The notes beneath the pieces are model-generated. The model did no database searches. It had not been told where the DNA came from and saw only the letters and a program-made list of their open reading frames with translations. From positions 311,695 to 375,694 of the forward strand of contig BLSF01000039.1 in assembly GCA_012862575.1 (NCBI GenBank): DNA of 64,000 nt. Direction: 5' to 3'. Position numbers and translations under genes: made by a program. This stretch comes from Parietichytrium sp. I65-24A. Lineage: Eukaryota; Sar; Bigyra; Thraustochytrida; Thraustochytriidae. Every line of letters starts with the position of its first letter. Within the stretch, counting starts at the first letter, position 1. Positions 61,287-64,000 of this stretch are shown here, one piece after another.

Positions 61287-62900
61287 CTAAGAGAACATCT
61301 TTAGCAGGATGGCGGAGAGCTGCTCCAGGGTCACCGAGTGCTTTTGCAGGATTGCAATCAACTCTGGCATCGTGGCGACATCGTTGAGCGCACCTTTAAT
61401 CTTGTCTGCAGGAGCGTTGGTGACGCCGAGATAAAGGCCATATTTGGAAAGGACATCCCTGATCTTTTCGACCTGGTATGCTTCTTGCAAGATTTCGAAG
61501 ACGGTAGTAGAGTCGATCGGAGGCTGTGCATCAACTGAAGAATCCTCTTCGTCAACATTCTCCCCCTCTTCTTCACCGGAGCCGAGCTCGTTTTCCTCTT
61601 CACCGGAACCATGCAAGTGTTCCTCTTCGTCGCCACTGAAAATGTACAAGAGCGCACCTTCTGCTTGCTCAAAAGTCAGATTCCCCTTTTCCAAAATTTC
61701 GTTCAACTCTTCGTTGTCGTGAAGCGCAGCAAGAACGACAGGGAGGTTCAAGATGTCGATGGTGAACTGGCCGTCTTTGTAAGCTCCGAGACCTTCCAAG
61801 ATGAGAAGGAGGGGCTCACTCTTCCGAATTTCGTCGATCAAGAATGCCACTACCTTTTCAGCATCGCTAATAGTACCATTACCCTCGCCTCCAAAGTGTT
61901 CTAGCACTAAGCTCATCAGCTGCTCCTTTGTCAACCCAATCTTTGTGAGAATCTCTTGCATTTCAGGCGCGGCAATGAGGGCCTCGAGAACCAATTGAAC
62001 ATTCTCCAAAGAATAGTCAAAGCCGGATGCGGTTGCATTGAAGGACAGCAGAATGTTGGTGAGAGTCTCGCTCTTGAGAATTTCAGACATGATGACTTCG
62101 AAAGGGTCAGCATCCGGGTCAACAATATCGCCTCCGTCTCCGAAAAATGCTGCCAGCATCTCCTTGGACACCCCGTACTTTGCTAGAATTTCCAGGATGG
62201 CTTCCTCTTCCAGGACCTCCAAGATGATTATGCGAAGCATGCCCCAGTCGATCATGTCCAGGCTAATGCCGTGCTTGTCTAGGATAGTTTGCACCTCGGG
62301 CACCTCCAAGATCTCAGTAACCACCTGCTGGACCACTTCAAACGTGATTGGCTCGTGTTCGAAATCTTTATCGGACCAGTAAGTGTAGTCCTCCTCCGCA
62401 GGCGAAGTCGTGGTTGGAGCCATGGTAACCTCCTCCGATTGTGCATCGGACACGGTCGGCGCAAAGGTAACCTCCTCCGATTGTGCATCGGACACGGTCG
62501 GCGCAAAGGTAACCTCCTCCGATTGTGCATCGGACACGGTCGGCGCATCGGTAAGAGGCGTCTCGCCCTCCTCGCTAGCGCCCAATTCCAACCCGTCGCC
62601 CACGCCGTCCCCCTCAACCGGGTCGACCGCAATGTAATTCTCCATCATATCCTCGCACGTCTGCACTTCATCGGGCACCTCCACGGCCACCTTAACCCCG
62701 CCGTCCACGCACGAGTACTGCTCGGAGACTTTCTCCACCGTGCACATGAAGCACAGCCCGTCCATTTCGTGCATGGCCTCCTCCCCCAGCGGGCATTGAG
62801 CGCCGCGAGGATCGCACACCAGCGTTCCAATGTCGCCAGACTCCGGCAAACGCAGTGCACTGCGTGCGAACAGCGCCGTAACTGCGCCGCGGAGCTTCAT
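61287..62900 (-). CDS. Secreted-type acidic protein: N-terminal cysteine module plus helical repeats
   Basis: 537 residues, single exon, ATG at 62900 (MKLRGAVTALFARSA). The first 85 residues hold one six-cysteine module (LVCDPRGAQCPLG ... GLCFMCTVE ... YSCVDG ... QTCEDM) like those of the gene at 22898, and the two N-termini (MKLRGAVTALFA, MRLRGMVSALMA) also match. Then come three perfect 14-residue repeats (APTVSDAQSEEVTF/M) and about 300 residues of acidic helical repeats. Each repeat is about 35-45 residues with the pattern (V/I)-x-x-I-L-x-K-x-G-(I/L)-(T/S)-x-E-x-L followed by LL-rich helix, for example TILDKHGISLDMI, EILAKYGVSKEML, EILTKIGLTKEQL, AILQKHSVTLEQL. A second acidic linker (GSGEEEN/GSGEEEG) sits near 445. 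Few sequons. Likely secreted or surface, possibly calcium-binding or mineral-associated by its acidity (inference). Function unknown. Confidence 0.72.
   Translation of the reverse strand: MKLRGAVTALFARSALRLPESGDIGTLVCDPRGAQCPLGEEAMHEMDGLCFMCTVEKVSEQYSCVDGGVKVAVEVPDEVQTCEDMMENYIAVDPVEGDGVGDGLELGASEEGETPLTDAPTVSDAQSEEVTFAPTVSDAQSEEVTFAPTVSDAQSEEVTMAPTTTSPAEEDYTYWSDKDFEHEPITFEVVQQVVTEILEVPEVQTILDKHGISLDMIDWGMLRIIILEVLEEEAILEILAKYGVSKEMLAAFFGDGGDIVDPDADPFEVIMSEILKSETLTNILLSFNATASGFDYSLENVQLVLEALIAAPEMQEILTKIGLTKEQLMSLVLEHFGGEGNGTISDAEKVVAFLIDEIRKSEPLLLILEGLGAYKDGQFTIDILNLPVVLAALHDNEELNEILEKGNLTFEQAEGALLYIFSGDEEEHLHGSGEEENELGSGEEEGENVDEEDSSVDAQPPIDSTTVFEILQEAYQVEKIRDVLSKYGLYLGVTNAPADKIKGALNDVATMPELIAILQKHSVTLEQLSAILLKMFS
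62425..62550. repeat. Coding 42-bp tandem repeat, 3 copies
   Basis: Three almost identical 42-bp units (62425, 62467, 62509) encoding APTVSDAQSEEVT(F/M) on the minus strand. Near-perfect DNA identity, including third positions, indicates recent expansion. Confidence 0.95.
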
Positions 62901-64000
62901 TTCCCTCTTCGATCTTCAATCTTCAATCTTCAATCTTCGATCTTATCCTGCTCTTGATCTTGCTCTTGATCTTGACCTTGATCTTGACCTTGATCTTGCG
63001 TCTCCGTAACACCGCCGTCTTCCGCGTTCCGCGTTACGGGTCTGCGGCTTGTGTAGCGCTGCATCGCGATTCGCAAAGTCCTCCGCAACGAGATGAGGGC
63101 TGGTAGTGCTGGCTAGGGTGTGGCGTAGGAGTGGGAGGTGTGGGGTAGGGACGGTGCTGGCGAGAAGCCTAGGAGTGGGAAGAGAGCGTGAATAGCGTGA
63201 ATAGCGTGAATGTTGTCTTTTGTGTTGTTGTTTGTTATCTTTTTGCGAGTTGGGATGAGTTGGAAAGTTGGGATGGATTGTCGGCGGAGAATGTGGGAGT
63301 GAGGATAGGAAGCGTGTGTGTGTCGAGGATGAAGACGAATTCTTTTCAGGATTTTTCTGTTTGGAGCGTTTTCTGTTTTTGGTTGCTTTTTATTTATGGA
63401 TTTTGAAAAGGCGTCGTTTGGTTCAGCGTTTGCGGTGAAGATTAGCGTACTTGGACTCACACTCTCACAATCGCTCACCACGGTTTTTACTAGCTGGGCC
63501 GAAGAGAAGGCAAGCTAGTATGGTATTGCTTAATCATGTATTAGTGGATCTCCCTGTCCCACTTTTTCGAATCTTAGTGATTAATTACCGGCGGCATTAA
63601 CACCTTGACGAAGATCTATCAATCCATATCAATCCAACAAGTGTTCGGTCTAGGACTTGATAGCTCACTTTTACTGATTATAAATTACGCTATAGAAGGA
63701 GTACGCATTATCTCTTCGAACAACTATGCTTCTACAGTAGTATTAAAATTGGTAGGTCTTCCTTAGTAGTAGCTGCCTACAGACAAGTAGCTGTGGATGA
63801 TGGCATTTTACAGTGAACTTGTCTGCTTCGTTTTGTTCATGAACATGAACGAATAAAATTTTAAACACGGTCTTGTGGCGATGTTGAAATCATCAAAGAG
63901 CAATGTTCATTTTGAAAAGGCAAACAAAGGAAGCAATCATGTTTGGAGTGCCAATGCAAGGACGCAATCTCATTCAGGTCATTCGTTCGCAGTGCTTTGG
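62901..64000. other. Right-hand gene-free end of the window
   Basis: No gene supported. Tandem TTGATCTTGCTC/TTGACC runs at 62910-63000 just upstream of the preceding gene's start, GTGAATAGC triplet repeat at 63187-63213, otherwise AT-rich and featureless. Confidence 0.5.

Overview
The window is nuclear DNA of a unicellular eukaryote, probably an alga or another protist; I cannot name the lineage. Genes are monocistronic, on both strands and mostly intron-poor. The introns I can place are 62-97 nt, nearly all GTAAGT/GTGAGT...YAG. Start codons given here are the first in-frame ATG that fits the protein family. Gene content includes a class III (soluble-type) adenylyl cyclase, a TREX-2 PCID2 subunit, CDC6, XAP5/FAM50, NF-YC, a mitochondrial thiolase, Sec14-GOLD and a PqiA-like membrane protein.

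Layout. 1-668: 5' end of a soluble-type adenylyl cyclase, running off the left edge. 669-4505: gene-free. 4506-7341: convergent PCID2 and CDC6. 7342-8610: no convincing gene. 8611-19236: a 10.6 kb repeat-built island holding a truncated copy of the 5' end of the SKA3-like gene found at 32 kb, three copies of a 1-2 kb repeat (unit A), an assembly gap, and two copies of a fast-evolving unknown gene inside a duplicated cassette. 19708-24172: FAM50/XAP5, a TPR-methyltransferase and a cysteine-rich modular protein. 24173-29074: gene-free and microsatellite-rich. 29075-34518: a carnitine acyltransferase, the SKA3-like gene and a three-exon trifunctional-enzyme beta thiolase. 35825-40824: a WD40 protein and a 16-exon leucine-rich-repeat gene in which nearly every exon is one repeat. 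41749-47276: a 1350-residue secretory-pathway protein with two PqiA-like membrane halves, convergent with a two-exon Sec14-GOLD gene. 48518-55874: an orphan multipass membrane protein, a TBC-like helical protein and NF-YC. 58141-62900: a GT41-type TPR glycosyltransferase carrying a signal peptide, and a second cysteine-rich acidic protein related at its N-terminus to the one at 24 kb.

How the parts relate. Most neighbours look functionally unrelated, as expected for a eukaryotic chromosome. The exception is the carnitine acyltransferase and HADHB-type thiolase within 5.5 kb, two steps of mitochondrial fatty-acid use. The most notable signals are the one-exon-one-LRR gene, the duplicated cassette whose coding sequence has diverged far more than its 3' flank, a tiny (about 48-82 bp) mobile-looking element supported by an empty site and by target-site duplications, and the PqiA-type fusion protein. 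No retroviral, LTR or capsid-bearing element was recognised.
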